Positions 20,175 through 30,279 of a stretch of 64,000 bases of DNA are shown here, in pieces. The first letter of the stretch is position 1, and each line of letters starts with the position of its first letter. This DNA is from Apricaphanius iberus (Eukaryota; Chordata; Actinopteri; Cyprinodontiformes; Aphaniidae). The stretch is from assembly GCA_028564705.1 (NCBI GenBank), contig JAPXFQ010000127.1, forward strand, positions 1 to 64,000, read 5' to 3'. Both the position numbers and the translations under genes were made by a program. The notes under the pieces are model-generated. The model was not told the origin of the DNA. It saw only the letters and a program-made list of their open reading frames with translations, and made no database searches.

Positions 20175-21261
20175 GTCTTATTATTAGAGTAAGCACATTC
20201 TTTGATATACTTATTATGACAAACCTGTGGTCTTTCACAATCATTTGTCTTTTGACAAGAGCTTCAAATTCCTCAGATTTTTTTATTTGGCCATGTTAAA
20301 TGAGATATGCCAGATCAATGGCTAGTTCTAAGAATCAATCTGATCAAGAATAGTAAAAGTGTGATCAAATAGCAGAGTTAACAGGCAAATCAACCTTATC
20401 TTTAAGCAAGCCACAATTAAATTAAGAATGTATATTTGAATCTGAGTTTTCTCAATAACCTTAATTTTGTTTGTTTATTAGGGACCTTAGTTTACGATGT
20501 AATATAATACATCAATTAAAAGAAGTCTTTATGAACAATTCAAACATGTAGATAATTGGTTCTGAGAAGCAAAATCCTCCCCCACCTTCAACTGGGGGAA
20601 AAGGAAATGGTGACCCATATGAAAGATTTTGCTAGAGAAGTGCTGAGTAGCATCTGCTTGCTTTGAATATGCCTTGGGTCTTTCAGATGCCATGACAAAT
20701 TACATTAGGCAGTTTACATTTAATTAGTCACTTCAGTGCTCATCGCTTTAAATAAATAATATAAAAGAAGATTATTTTTACCCATCCTACACTTTTATCC
20801 ATTTCCTTAATTTTTTATTGTTTTCTTATTCACTGATACTACAACACCAAATAATATTGATAGACATGAAGCATCTTGTTGAGTGGAAGACTTGTTCTTT
20901 TATCATATTCTGAAAAGTTTTAAAGACTGCCTGTTGCGGTTTGTAGTCGCACAGATGGACAGTGTGTGTTTCCTTGGAGTCACAGCTGGCAATGTTTGCA
21001 GAGGAAAAGAGAGTCATTCAGCAGCTTTTGGCCATTCTAACAGAGATCATATCAATGTTGTTGTGATGATAAATTAGCCTGTACTGAGCAATATAGTTTT
21101 ATGACATTGGTCCATTTTATGTCATGAATGTTGATAATGATAATGTGAGCTGCAATTCTAAGGAACTGATAGTGTGTTGTTTATGCAACATAGTATGTGG
21201 ATGTTCCATGTGATATTGTAGAGCATCAAAGTAGAGTTGCTTCTTCTCTGCATCAAATATG
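20175..21261. other. Unassigned AT-rich sequence
   Basis: No coding frame with domain signals and no recognised repeat. Confidence 0.5.
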
Positions 21262-21546
21262 TGTCAATTGAGGTGGTTCAGGCATCTTATCAGGATGCCT
21301 CCTTTGGATGTTTTCTCTTCGCAACCCACACCGAGGAAAACTTAAAACTCACAGGACTACCCAAGGGACACAGTCAAATGCCTTCTCCAAGTCCACAAAA
21401 GACATGTAGACTGGTTCGGCGAACTCCCACGCACCCTCCAGGACCCTGCTGATGTTGTAGAGTTGGTCCAGTGTTCCACAGCCAGGACAAAAACCGCACA
21501 TTTCCTCCGTAATCCGACGTTCGACTATCCATCGGACCCTCCTCTC
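21262..21546. mobile_element. Two Rex3 fragments in opposite orientation
   Basis: Bases 21262-21307 match Rex3 in the plus orientation (the LRWLGHLVRMPP segment near the protein C-terminus). Bases 21357-21546 match 1497-1684 of the large Rex3 copy in the minus orientation, about 90 percent by eye (the block between QCGFRPGRGT and CFVDLEKAFD). About 50 unrelated bases separate them. Reading along the minus strand, the middle-of-RT segment is followed by an inverted C-terminal segment. Old and non-functional. Confidence 0.75.
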
Positions 21547-21644
21547 AAATATTTTTTTTTTTTATTGTGGCCAAATTAGTTGACCTCTTTTTGTCTGATC
21601 ATGAGACTTTTCTCCAGAAGATATTTTAACTGGCTTTTATACAC

Positions 21645-21827
21645 CAGTTTTTCCCAACCATGGTCCTCAAAGTACACTGCCCTGCTTTTTTTTTTTATAT
21701 TTCTCTACTTTAGTACACAACTTCAATTCATGGCTGATTAACAGGATTTTCGTTCAACAGCAATCAACTAAATCAGGTGTATTGAACCAGGGCAGTGTGT
21801 TTTGAGGACAAGGGTTTGAAAACATTG
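21645..21827. mobile_element. hAT-like MITE, 183 bp
   Basis: Left end CAGTTTTTCCCAACC continuing CCTCAAAGTACACTGCCC; the reverse complement of the right end is CAATGTTTTCAAACCC continuing CCTCAAAACACACTGCCC. This arrangement is common in fish hAT (Charlie-like) MITEs. The 8-bp flanks (TTATACAC and ATCTAGTT) do not match, so the insertion is old or rearranged. Confidence 0.6.
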
Positions 21828-23329
21828 ATCTAGTTAGCACCAAATGTAATTCAATGCATTTAAGGCTTTATGTATCATTTAATCGAGAAAAACCACAAGG
21901 AATACATTTTTGGTATTATAATTCATCTAAAACTTAAAAGAAAGTTCAAAAAAGTCATAATCAAAAATTAAAATTTTTGGAAAAGATGTGCATAGAAATG
22001 TCTGTTATGTCATCCTTTTAACTAACACTTTCTGGAATATAGTTGTCAGTTTTGGGTGTGGTAAAAATCTGTTTCAATAGCCTTTCAGATCTTTTTAGTG
22101 GAGGCGTTTTCTAATGACCTGAAGAGTGAAGTGGAAGTCATTAAGACTTTGAGGTTGGAATAAAAAATCTAGGTCACTATGGATCTTGTAATTTTGATAT
22201 GTAGTAGCACATTAGAATTCTAAACCTTCCAAACAGTAGTCAGCCCTCTGTAGGCTCACAGCAAAGACAGAGTGTTAGTCAAAGCAGGCTTTGGTACTTT
22301 TGCCCAGGATTTAGGTCAGCCAAGTAACTCTAGGTGACACAGGTCCTTCCTTATTCTGTTTGTATCTAGACCAAGGTTAGAAACAGTGGCCCCGGGGCAT
22401 AATAGGACATACATTTTTTATGTAAACTAACCCATCTCTAGTTAGGGGAGCAAGGTTATGAAAGACATGTTTGACTCTACATGTAGATTTCTAAATATAG
22501 CTGTTTGTTTTGGGGTTTTTTGTACACAATTTATTTAAAATGGTTTGAGTTACAGAAAGGGGACAATAACTTTTGGCTTTTATCCAGTACCCACTTGCTT
22601 AACAGCTCGAAGCTTGTGTAGTAGCTCAAAAAAAAAGATTAAGTTTCAAGAGTTTGACAGTGAGTACCATAGATAAAAAACCTAGAGATCAATCATATGA
22701 TTAGAAGTATAAATAAAATGTACTAAGTCAGAAAAAAACAACACCTTGGTTACAGGCCTCTTTACTCTGGTACAACTTTTAAAAACTTCAGTGCAACCAG
22801 TTAACTTTAAATGTTTGTTAGATAATCTTTGTTATAAGACTATTTCTCAAGCTTTGATCGTCTCACAGAGTACAGTTCAAACTATCATCCAACAATAGAA
22901 AGATATTAGTACATAAGTGCAAACCTGCCAACTCATGGGGCTTGATTTATCAATATTTCAGATTAAGACCAAAAATCTGTGTGCACTACAAAAACAATTA
23001 TAATAAATTGTGCAACATGCATGTACCTAATGTTGTGTGTTACTTGCAGCTCTGTGGATTTGCTGTTTGTTTCACTCCCTCACTTTGCCAAGCAGTGCAG
23101 GCAGGTGCAGCTTTGCCAAATTTAGGCAATTAGCCTAAGGCAGAGTATATAAGGTGTGGCATACCTACTCAGTTTGTCAGTCCTTGCTCAGACTGTGGTG
23201 TTGTTGCTTGTGTGCCGATTTTTGGGAGTGCCGGTCTGACCACATAACCTCTAGCTGCTGCTGAGGTTATCTATTCCTTAGTGAAGGAAGGTGAATGTAG
23301 ACTCCTTTGTGTAGGAGTTTAACTGTTGA
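21828..23329. other. Unassigned; promoter-like segment near 23.15 kb
   Basis: Mostly AT-rich without signals. Around 23144-23151 a TATATAAG box precedes a GT/CT-rich stretch that is then cut by the LINE fragment at 23330. The motif CCTTAGTGAAGGA occurs at about 23276-23288 and again at 23730-23742, on the two sides of that LINE. The host unit may be an LTR, but nothing further supports this. Confidence 0.35.
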
Positions 23330-23692
23330 TTGTTAGAGACATATGAACCATCTCGGGCCCTGAGAACTTCAGGGAGGGGTCTCCTGGTGGTTCCCAGAGT
23401 CAACAATAAACACGGCGAGGCTGCATTTCAGTTTCAGGCAGCTAAAATCTGGAACAGTCTTCATGAGGCTGTGAAACAAGGCTCAAATCTAACAATGTTT
23501 AAATCCAGGCTGAAAACAGTTCTTTTTACCCCTGCATTTGACAATTGGAAGTATTTTATCTGCACTCTTGCTTTTTATTGTAATTAATTTTTTTAGTTTT
23601 TTTTATCTGTTTACTTAATTTATGCAACCTTGAAGCACTTTGAATTGCCTTGTGTATGAATTGTGCTCTACAAATAAACTTGCCTTGCCTTG
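23330..23692 (+). mobile_element. LINE 3' fragment (L2/Rex type), partner of 9653-10043
   Basis: Encodes LETYEPSRALRTSGRGLLVV, then RVNNKHGEAAFQFQAAKIW, then FKSRLKTVLFTPAF. The 3' UTR has GCACTTTGAATTGCCTTGTG and ACAAATAAACTTGCCTTGCC. It starts with TGTTAGAGACATA exactly as the other copy does. TTGAT occurs at both edges (about 23326-23330 and 23690-23694), a weak target-duplication candidate. Confidence 0.7.
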
Positions 23693-23744
23693 ATTTTAAT
23701 TTTTTTATTTTAGTTTTTTGTGGAAACTCCTTAGTGAAGGAGGG

Positions 23745-23952
23745 TAGTGATGGGTAGATGAGGCCTCGTGTACCTTTTCAACACATTGCCCTAACTGTAT
23801 TGATACTGTGTCGATACGGAGCTGCTACTGTGTTGGTCTACTGACACCTGCTGGATCTTAATTTTATCCCAGACAACCTAATTTGGAAAATCAAATAATT
23901 TATGGTTTCAATGGTCATACCATAAAATTATTTATGTAATTGTATTCCAAAC
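23745..23952 (+). repeat. Possible left half of a hAT-like element
   Basis: The stretch GTAGTGATGGGTAGATGAGG followed by CCTCGTGTACCTTTTCAACA, and TACTGACACCTGCTGGA further on, resembles a fish hAT-like family that I know only by impression. The matching right part may be 25575-25920, with the DD38E element in between. Weak. Confidence 0.3.
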
Positions 23953-23954
23953 TA

Positions 23955-25572
23955 CACTACCGTTCAAAAGTTTGGGGTCACCCAAATAATTTTGTGTTTT
24001 CCATGAAAAGTCACACTTATTCACCACCATACGTTGTGAAATGAATAAAAAATAGAGTCAAGACATTGACAAGGTTAGAAATAATGATTTGTATTTGAAA
24101 TAAGATTGTTTTTACATCAAACTTTGCTTTCATCAAAGAATCCTCCATTTGCAGCAATTACAGCATTGCAGACCTTTGGCATTCTAGCTGTTAATTTGTT
24201 GAGGTAATCTGGAGAAATTGCACCCCACGCTTCTAGAAGCAGCTCCCACAATTTGGATTGGTTGGATGGGCACTTCTTGCGTACCATACAGTCAAGCTGC
24301 TCCCACAACAGCTCAACGGGGTTCAAATCTGGTGACTGCGCTGGCCACTCCATTACCGATAGAATACCAGCTGCCTGCTTCTTCTCTAAATAGTTCTTGC
24401 ACAATTTCGAGGTGTGTTTTGGGTCATTGTCCTGTTGTAGGATGAAATTGGCTCCAATCAAGCGCTGTCCACTGGGTATGGCATGGCGTTGCAAAATGGA
24501 GTGATAGCCTTCCTTATTCAGAATCCCTTTTACCCTGTACAAATCTCCCACCTTACCAGCACCAAAGCAACCCCAGACCATCACATTACCTCCACCATGC
24601 TTAACAGATGGCGTCAGGCATTCTTCCAGCATCTTTTCAGTTGTTCTGCGTCTCACAAACGTTCTTCTTTGTGATCCAAACACCTCAAACTTGGATTCAT
24701 CCGTCCACAGCACTTTTTTCCAGTCTTCCTCTGTCCAATGTCTGTGTTCTTTTGCCCATCTTAATCTTTTTCTTTTATTGGCCAGTCTCAGATATGGCTT
24801 TTTCTTTGCCACTCTGCCCTGAAGCCCAGAATCCCGCAGCCGCCTCTTCACTGTAGATGTTGACACTGGTGTTTTGCGGGTACTATTTAATGAAGATGCC
24901 AGTTGGGGACCTGTGAGGCGTCTGTTTCTCAAACTAGAGACTCTAATGTACTTATCTTCTTGCTCAGTTGTGCAACGCGGCCTCCCACTTCTTTTTCTAC
25001 TCTGGTTAGAGCCTGTTTGTGCTGTCCTCTGAAGGGAGTAGTACACACCGTTGTAGGAAATCTTCAATTTCTTAGCAATTTCTCGCATGGAATAGCCTTC
25101 ATTTCTAAGAACAAGAATAGACTGTCGAGTTTCAGATGAAAGTTCTCTTTTTCTGGCCATTTTGAGCGTTTAATTGACCCCACAAATGTGATGCCCCAGA
25201 AACTCAATCTGCTCAAAGGAAGGTCAGTTTTGTAGCTTCTGTACCGAGCTAAACTGTTTTCAGATGTGTGAACATGATTGCACAAGGGTTTTCTAATCGT
25301 CAATTAGCCTTCTGAGCCAATGAGCAAACACATTGTACCATTAGAACACTGGAGTGATAGTTGCTGGAAATGGGCCTCTTTACACCTATGTAGATATTGC
25401 ACCAAAAACCAGACATTTGCAGCTAGAATAGTTATTTACCACATTAGAAATGTATAGTATGTGTTTCTTTAAAGTTAAGACTAGTTTAAAGTTATCTTCA
25501 TTGAAAAGTAAAGTGCTTTTCCTTCAAAAATAAGGACATTTCAATGTGACCCCAAACTTTTGAACGGTAGTG
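23955..25572 (-). mobile_element. Complete Tc1/mariner element, DD38E (Intruder-like)
   Basis: The two ends are identical inverted repeats of 27 bp, beginning CACTACCGTTCAAAAGTTTG and ending GGTCAC. They are flanked by TA at 23953-23954 and 25573-25574, the target duplication of Tc1/mariner elements. Total length is 1618 bp. Within it lies an intact transposase on the minus strand. The subterminal sequences are only partly similar, so no clear second direct repeat is seen. All parts needed for self-transposition appear present. The DD38E spacing assigns it to the lineage described as Intruder rather than to DD34E Tc1. Confidence 0.93.
24117..25160 (-). CDS. Tc1-type transposase with DD38E triad, intact
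   Basis: A 347-residue transposase starting at an ATG (25160) and ending with TGA after KV. It would bind the element's ends and cut and paste it into TA sites in the nucleus. Residues 10-50 form the first helix-turn-helix (TRQSILVLRNEGYSMREIAK), with a GRPR hinge at 59-62. A second helix-turn-helix spans about 75-115 (RRLTGPQLASSLN...STVKRRLRD). Basic clusters around 118-134 could act in nuclear import. The catalytic residues are D154 in LWTDESKF, D244 in QQDNDPKH and E283 in PDLNPVE. Thirty-eight residues separate the last two, against 34 in ordinary Tc1 elements; the extra residues lie in the LEKKQAAGILSVMEWP loop. No stop or frameshift is seen, and length is normal for the family. Confidence 0.95.
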   Translation of the reverse strand: MARKRELSSETRQSILVLRNEGYSMREIAKKLKISYNGVYYSLQRTAQTGSNQSRKRSGRPRCTTEQEDKYIRVSSLRNRRLTGPQLASSLNSTRKTPVSTSTVKRRLRDSGLQGRVAKKKPYLRLANKRKRLRWAKEHRHWTEEDWKKVLWTDESKFEVFGSQRRTFVRRRTTEKMLEECLTPSVKHGGGNVMVWGCFGAGKVGDLYRVKGILNKEGYHSILQRHAIPSGQRLIGANFILQQDNDPKHTSKLCKNYLEKKQAAGILSVMEWPAQSPDLNPVELLWEQLDCMVRKKCPSNQSKLWELLLEAWGAISPDYLNKLTARMPKVCNAVIAANGGFFDESKV

Positions 25573-25574
25573 TA

Positions 25575-25920
25575 TGCGTAATTTAATGTTAAAGTTTAAA
25601 ATGTTATATTCAAAATATATCATAAGACATCATGTGAATGTGTGTCACATCTTTAAAAAAAGCTAAACTGAAGGTGATGTTTATTATGAAATGTATATGA
25701 CACACTTTTTAAATATAGGCTATGTATACATTTTCTTCATTTTAAAATTTTGATTTTCCAAGCTCTTTACAATGATTTTTTAAAAATAAATAAATACAAA
25801 TACTCGCAAGGGACAGATGCATAGTGACTTTCTGATTGGCCAAATATATGATGGTTCTAGGCTCTGAAACAGTTCCCTGAATCCCGCACTTTCAACAATG
25901 CTTAGAAGTTGGGAGTCCTT
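25575..25920 (+). repeat. Possible right half of the hAT-like element
   Basis: Directly follows the TA duplication. AT-rich, then CTCTGAAACAGTTCCCTGAA and TCCCGCACTTTC near 25861-25890, which resembles the right part of the family suggested at 23745. No terminal match was confirmed. Confidence 0.25.
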
Positions 25921-26536
25921 AAATGCCAGGTCCAACTCATGCTATCTGGTAGCTTGGTATTCAAAAAAAGAATAAAATATGTATTCACTGTGAATAAAGT
26001 GACCATGGAGATTTGTCAGTATACTTACATTTATCCTTGTTGCATTTTGACCTCCTGATGTTTATTTTTGTCTCTGTGATATCTCAGCATAGACAAAGTA
26101 GGTTGTTCTGTTTTGTTATTTGTCTCACTTTGTTAAAGGAGGCTGTTTTTGGTTGGATTTTCTACTGGACATTTTTCCCCCATTGAGGGTGATTTTTCTT
26201 TCTAGCTCCCTACATTTGGAGAGAGGGTACTCCAGGCTTTCTGGACTAGAGTTGGCTTTGTTTTACTTTTCTTTCTTTCCAGGAAGAGCATCTTTCATTT
26301 GCTTTAATGAATAAATGTATTTTTAGCTGAAACTTTATTGCCTTTTCATTTAACTCTAAATGAACTTTAGATTTACTCCCCCCCCCCCCCCCTGTTCTCC
26401 TGGACTCCATCTGGAGGGTGAGACTTAACGTGGATTAAGAAGAATGCAACACTTGGGCTATGAATATATATGAAGGATTTCTTATGGCAACCAAGCTTAA
26501 TACTTTATGGAATATTATTACATACAGGGCACCCCC
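25921..26536. other. Unassigned; poly-C run
   Basis: A run of about fourteen C lies at 26379-26392. Nothing else is recognised. Confidence 0.5.
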
Positions 26537-27508
26537 TGACAATTCAGGAACTATTTTAATGGCCAAATATTTCACTCTGTTTATCTACCTAGTTAAGGTT
26601 GAGATAATAAACACAATGTGAAGGGTGAGCTCTAGATGTTCATTGAACAGCATTCACTACGTATATACATGGAATAAATGGACAGAGGACTTTCCAAAAT
26701 ACAATAATTTATTTACAAAAGAAAATAAGAAGCATTTCAATCATGAGAAACTACCAAAAATAAAACACAATGAATAGATAGATTATGCAATAAAATAGAA
26801 ACCACAAATTATGTCACAGTTCTGTAGTCATTTGGATGCTTGAAGGCAATAACATGGTCAGCTTTCTATCACCTGAGGAATATTTCTAGGATAAATGGCT
26901 GATGACGGAAGGAGACTTAGGCAAACTCATACATGCATTTATCCCTAGCCACCTTGACTAGACTTGACCTTCTGACTGGGACATCGGCTTCCTCATTTCT
27001 GGCTCAGCAACTTAGCGATCGGCTCCGGCACTCACTGAAATAGAACCTTCGGAATTCTCCAACATGGCATTCACCTCTTATCGGCTGTTTGGCGGTAAAT
27101 AAATGTGACTTCTGGCTGGTTCAAGTCCCACTGCATGCGGGGCTTGGCTCCTGTTCCTCTCACAGCAGCAGGCAAATTAAGGATACTTCTGCAAAGCTCA
27201 GGGCAGCACAATAGTTTTTGTTTTATCAGTGTTTTCAATTAACCTGATCAGTCAGCAGTCTGTGTTGCTTGAGTGAGTTTTTCCCAGAAACTCATGTGTC
27301 TTTACCCTTGCAAGCGAGCAAGTGAGTCTTTCCGATCAGAAGGCTTCTCCCCTTCAAGCAGTGTCGGCTGAAGTTTACCTGAGAGATGGAAGGGCCATTA
27401 TATAGACTCTGCACCCTGCCCCCCCTCCTATGGGATTTGGATTATCTTCTTCTCCTGTAGAGCTAGAATGTGGATTAGTGCCACCCAATGGCTGTGTGTG
27501 ACCAAACA
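26537..27508 (-). mobile_element. LTR-like repeat, copy 2
   Basis: On the minus strand this 972-base unit starts TGTTTGGTCACACACAGCC and ends GAATTGTCA, so it has TG...CA termini. AATAAA followed by GTATTTTGGAAAGT (26689-26702, complement) lies about 170 bases before the end. A TATATAA box is at about 27398-27404. It pairs block by block with 8834-10684. No flanking duplication is visible (CCCCC and CGGAT). The TATA box is oddly close to the 5' end for a retroviral LTR, so the class remains open. Confidence 0.5.
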
Positions 27509-27527
27509 CGGATTTGCAGCTAATTTA

Positions 27528-28047
27528 CACGGTAAAAAAATAAAAGTTGACTGAACTTAAAAAAGTTTGGCAACCAGCTGCTAAGCCTTTTTGAGTTTAC
27601 TCAACGTATGTGTGAACCTAAAAAAAGAGGTTAAATCAAAGCAGAATCTTAAATTCCACAAACTTAAGATAGTTAGTCAGGTCTACTCATGTCTCTGAGC
27701 TGACAAAACTTATATTTGATATATATTTGATCAAGTTGAGTCAACTTGTTTTCACAAACTGGCTCAATTTCAATGTGTGAATAAGTCTAAATATTGACTC
27801 AGCACAAGCCGGCTGTTGAGTTTATTCAGAAATGCATTGCAGCTGGTTGCCTTATTTAGTTTGCTTAACTACTCATTTTGACAACTCAGTGCACTTTAGA
27901 GGAGAACCTTGTTTTTTAAAGGGGAACCTTTAAAGTGCCCTGATTTAACCTCGTTTTGTAAACACATTAGTTGAGTTTACTCAAAAACGCTTTGCAGCTG
28001 GTTGCCTTATTTTTTTAAGTTCAGTCAACTTTTCTTTTTTTACAGTG
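27528..28047. mobile_element. 520-bp TA-flanked foldback MITE
   Basis: The left end is CACGGTAAAAAAATAAAAGT followed by TGACTGAACTTAAAAAA; the reverse complement of the right end is CACTGTAAAAAAAGAAAAGT with the same continuation, giving inverted repeats of about 70 bases. TA lies on both sides (27526-27527 and 28048-28049), as for Tc1/mariner-type MITEs. A subterminal block with TTGCAGCTGGTTGCCTTATT occurs twice in direct orientation (27836-27855 and about 27990-28009). Near the middle is a short palindrome, AAGTTGAGTCAACTT (27735-27749). No coding capacity. Confidence 0.8.
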
Positions 28048-28049
28048 TA

Positions 28050-29141
28050 CTAAGATTGTGTTCCCAAATAGACTTGAACATTGCTGTTCACAAATGCTTT
28101 CTATCAAATCCTAGTAAGCAATATCTCTCCATAGGTGTGCAAAGCAGGTATATATACTACAAAATCCGTTCAGCTGTAACTAAAATAAAAGATAGCCTCA
28201 CAAAGTACTGACAGACACCTGAATCAGTACTAATTGCATACCAAATTTTATTGGTATTTGTGCATAAAAAAATTAAACCATACATACCTTTCCTTCCAGT
28301 TTACATTTATTAGAATTAGAATTTATATAAATTGTGCAATACTTTATGTTGGTCTGTTTCATGAACATTAAGCTTTGTGGATGAAACATGATAAAATAAA
28401 AAGTCTGAGATGTACATATACTGTATGAATACTATAGAAATTGAGACTTTGTATAAAATCTAATTTTAGTCCTTTATAGAAAAATCCACCAAAATAACTG
28501 GAAGGTTATTCAGGCTGCTTTTATTTTTGTTTTATGACTTTAATTCTTGCTCAAATTATTTTAAAAGCTTGTTGGCTCTGAGGTTGGTCATTTGTATGCC
28601 AGGAATAATTTGAAATAACCTTATTTATCCATGATTAGTCAAAAACACAGCATGAGTTTCATGCGAAATTGTTTACTCTTAAGCAGTCAAAAGGCAGTTT
28701 TACAGTTCTAACAGATGGTGCATTCTGATGCAACTTGATAGTCAGAGATTTCCACTGTGCTCTGCTGCTTATTCGCCGTTATCAAACATACACATGTAAA
28801 CAAGAAATCATAATGATCTTAAAAATTTATTTTGCTTTAAAATATAGAAAAGAGGACAATATTTTGTTGTCAATTCATTTTGATGTAGTCTTCATCACGG
28901 TTAATGTTTGGACAAATTAATATATAAAGCTCATAAACCAATAAAAGGAAATTGAACATGAGGCGGTTACCATTCAACTCAAGTTTAGGTCCTCAAGCAG
29001 AGAAAGAGCAAACACTTACCTGTGTGTTGTTTTTAATGATAAGCTGACATGGACTGATCATATTTTATCACTACTGGATAAATTGAGTCCATGTCTGTAC
29101 TGTATGAGGAAGCTGCAGTCTTTTAATGTTATATTTGATGT
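28050..29141. other. Unassigned AT-rich sequence
   Basis: No coding, RNA or repeat signal recognised. Confidence 0.5.
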
Positions 29142-29154
29142 GATGAATATGTTT

Positions 29155-29364
29155 CCTGGGCTGCATGGTGGCGCAGTTAGCACTGTTGCCTTGCAGCAAG
29201 ACGGTTGTGGCGTCGTATCCCGGCCCAGGGTCTTTCTGCATTGAGTTTGCATGTTCTCCCCACGCATGCATGGGTTCCCTCCGGGTACTTCGGCTTCATG
29301 ACTGTCAGATTAATTGATTAATCTAAATTGCGTGCATGGTTGTTTGTGGTTCAGAAAATGGATG
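29155..29364 (+). mobile_element. tRNA-derived SINE (DANA/HE1/V-SINE-like)
   Basis: The head carries RNA polymerase III promoter boxes: an A-box-like TGGCGCAGTTAGCACT and a B-box-like GGTTGTGGCGTCGTATCC, diverged from GGTTCGAATCC. The body has GAGTTTGCATGTTCTCCCC and GGGTTCCCTCCGGGTAC, blocks shared by fish SINEs of the DANA/HE1/V-SINE kind. The tail ends in GGATG units. A 13-base direct repeat GATGAATATGTTT flanks it (29142-29154 and 29365-29377); the first four bases may belong to the tail. The body is shortened compared with usual family members. Confidence 0.82.
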
Positions 29365-29433
29365 GATGAATATGTTTTCTATGTAGTGTTTGGGTGGGGT
29401 GGGAACATCAAGGTCATGAAGGGCAGTGGTAGG

Positions 29434-29959
29434 TGTGACAGAAAATTGTATTATGCTGGGACAATTGACAGGTTAAATCTTCTTACTCAGCTCTTAGACA
29501 GCTGTTCTTATTCTAAGGTACAAACACGAACCAATAGTATGTAAACATCTCATCTTGACTTATGACAAATCTTGTTATCTGGTGTTACACTTATGACGGC
29601 TCATGTGAATGTCTTTCTCAGCATTATACTCAGTGTCCCTTATTGCTATCTATATACTGAGTGTCCACTGACTGTTTACTGCTGACTATTGAAGTGAAAC
29701 ATCCTGTATTTACCTATTCCATGTTGTTCTGTGATTGGTCTTGTGGTTATCCCATCATAACTGTATGATGTAATGATCGGACAGAAGCTGATTCAATAGG
29801 GTGTGGCTGACAGTATAAATACCCATGCATCTGTCTGAAGCGTGGGGGTTCTCACTAGGAGACCCTCCCGTGCAAGTAAAATAAACTATGTACGAATATG
29901 GCTGACACTTGTTTTATTCTCTCACCAAAGGCCCCTCAGACACCCAGATTTCCATGACA
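29434..29959 (+). mobile_element. Solo LTR, 526 bp, with 5-bp target duplication
   Basis: Starts TGTGACAGAAAATTG and ends CCATGACA, so the termini are TGT...ACA. GTAGG occurs directly on both sides (29429-29433 and 29960-29964). Inside, a TATAAAT box (29814-29820) is followed 60 bases later by AATAAA (29880-29885) and a T-rich U5 of about 70 bases, the correct order for U3-R-U5. No internal retroelement sequence is next to it, so it is a solo LTR left by recombination between two LTRs. The family is not identified; a 5-bp duplication fits several LTR groups. Confidence 0.85.
29814..29820 (+). promoter_or_regulatory. TATA box of the solo LTR
   Basis: TATAAAT in GC-neutral context, about 60 bases before the polyadenylation signal; transcription would start near 29845. 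Confidence 0.6.
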
Positions 29960-29964
29960 GTAGG

Positions 29965-30279
29965 TTAAGAACACCAGCGACACATACCAAGCGGTGTGTG
30001 TCAGGCAGCACAATGAGCACTTTAAACATACATTTGTAGAGCTTATCTAGTTGTATGAGTATGTATTTATATGTTAACTTATTATGTTGTGTTATTTCTA
30101 TGTTGGGCATGATGGTGGGAATAAGCAAAGTAATTTCCATTTTTATGGATGAAATACATTTGACTTTGACAGATTTAGGAGCTTGAGAATCTCTTGCATT
30201 ATCTTAATCTTAGCTTGTTTGAAAAGGGCTTTATAAATAAGTTTGATTTGAGTTATCTGATGTTTCTCCAGCTACCTGT
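29965..30279. other. Unassigned short stretch
   Basis: Nothing recognised. Confidence 0.5.

Noticed and set aside
19813..20299. Frames with long Asn, Ile or Leu runs, or repeated YLSI-type peptides
   Set aside because: Translation artefacts of (ATT)n and (ATCT)n microsatellites.
21637..21835. 8-bp target duplication around the MITE at 21645-21827
   Set aside because: TTATACAC and ATCTAGTT do not match in any register I tried.
24218..25139. Plus-strand frames over the DD38E transposase
   Set aside because: Antisense shadows of the transposase.
29155..29240. tRNA gene
   Set aside because: The A- and B-box-like words are diverged, there is no cloverleaf with an anticodon arm I could fold, and the sequence continues into a SINE body with target duplication.
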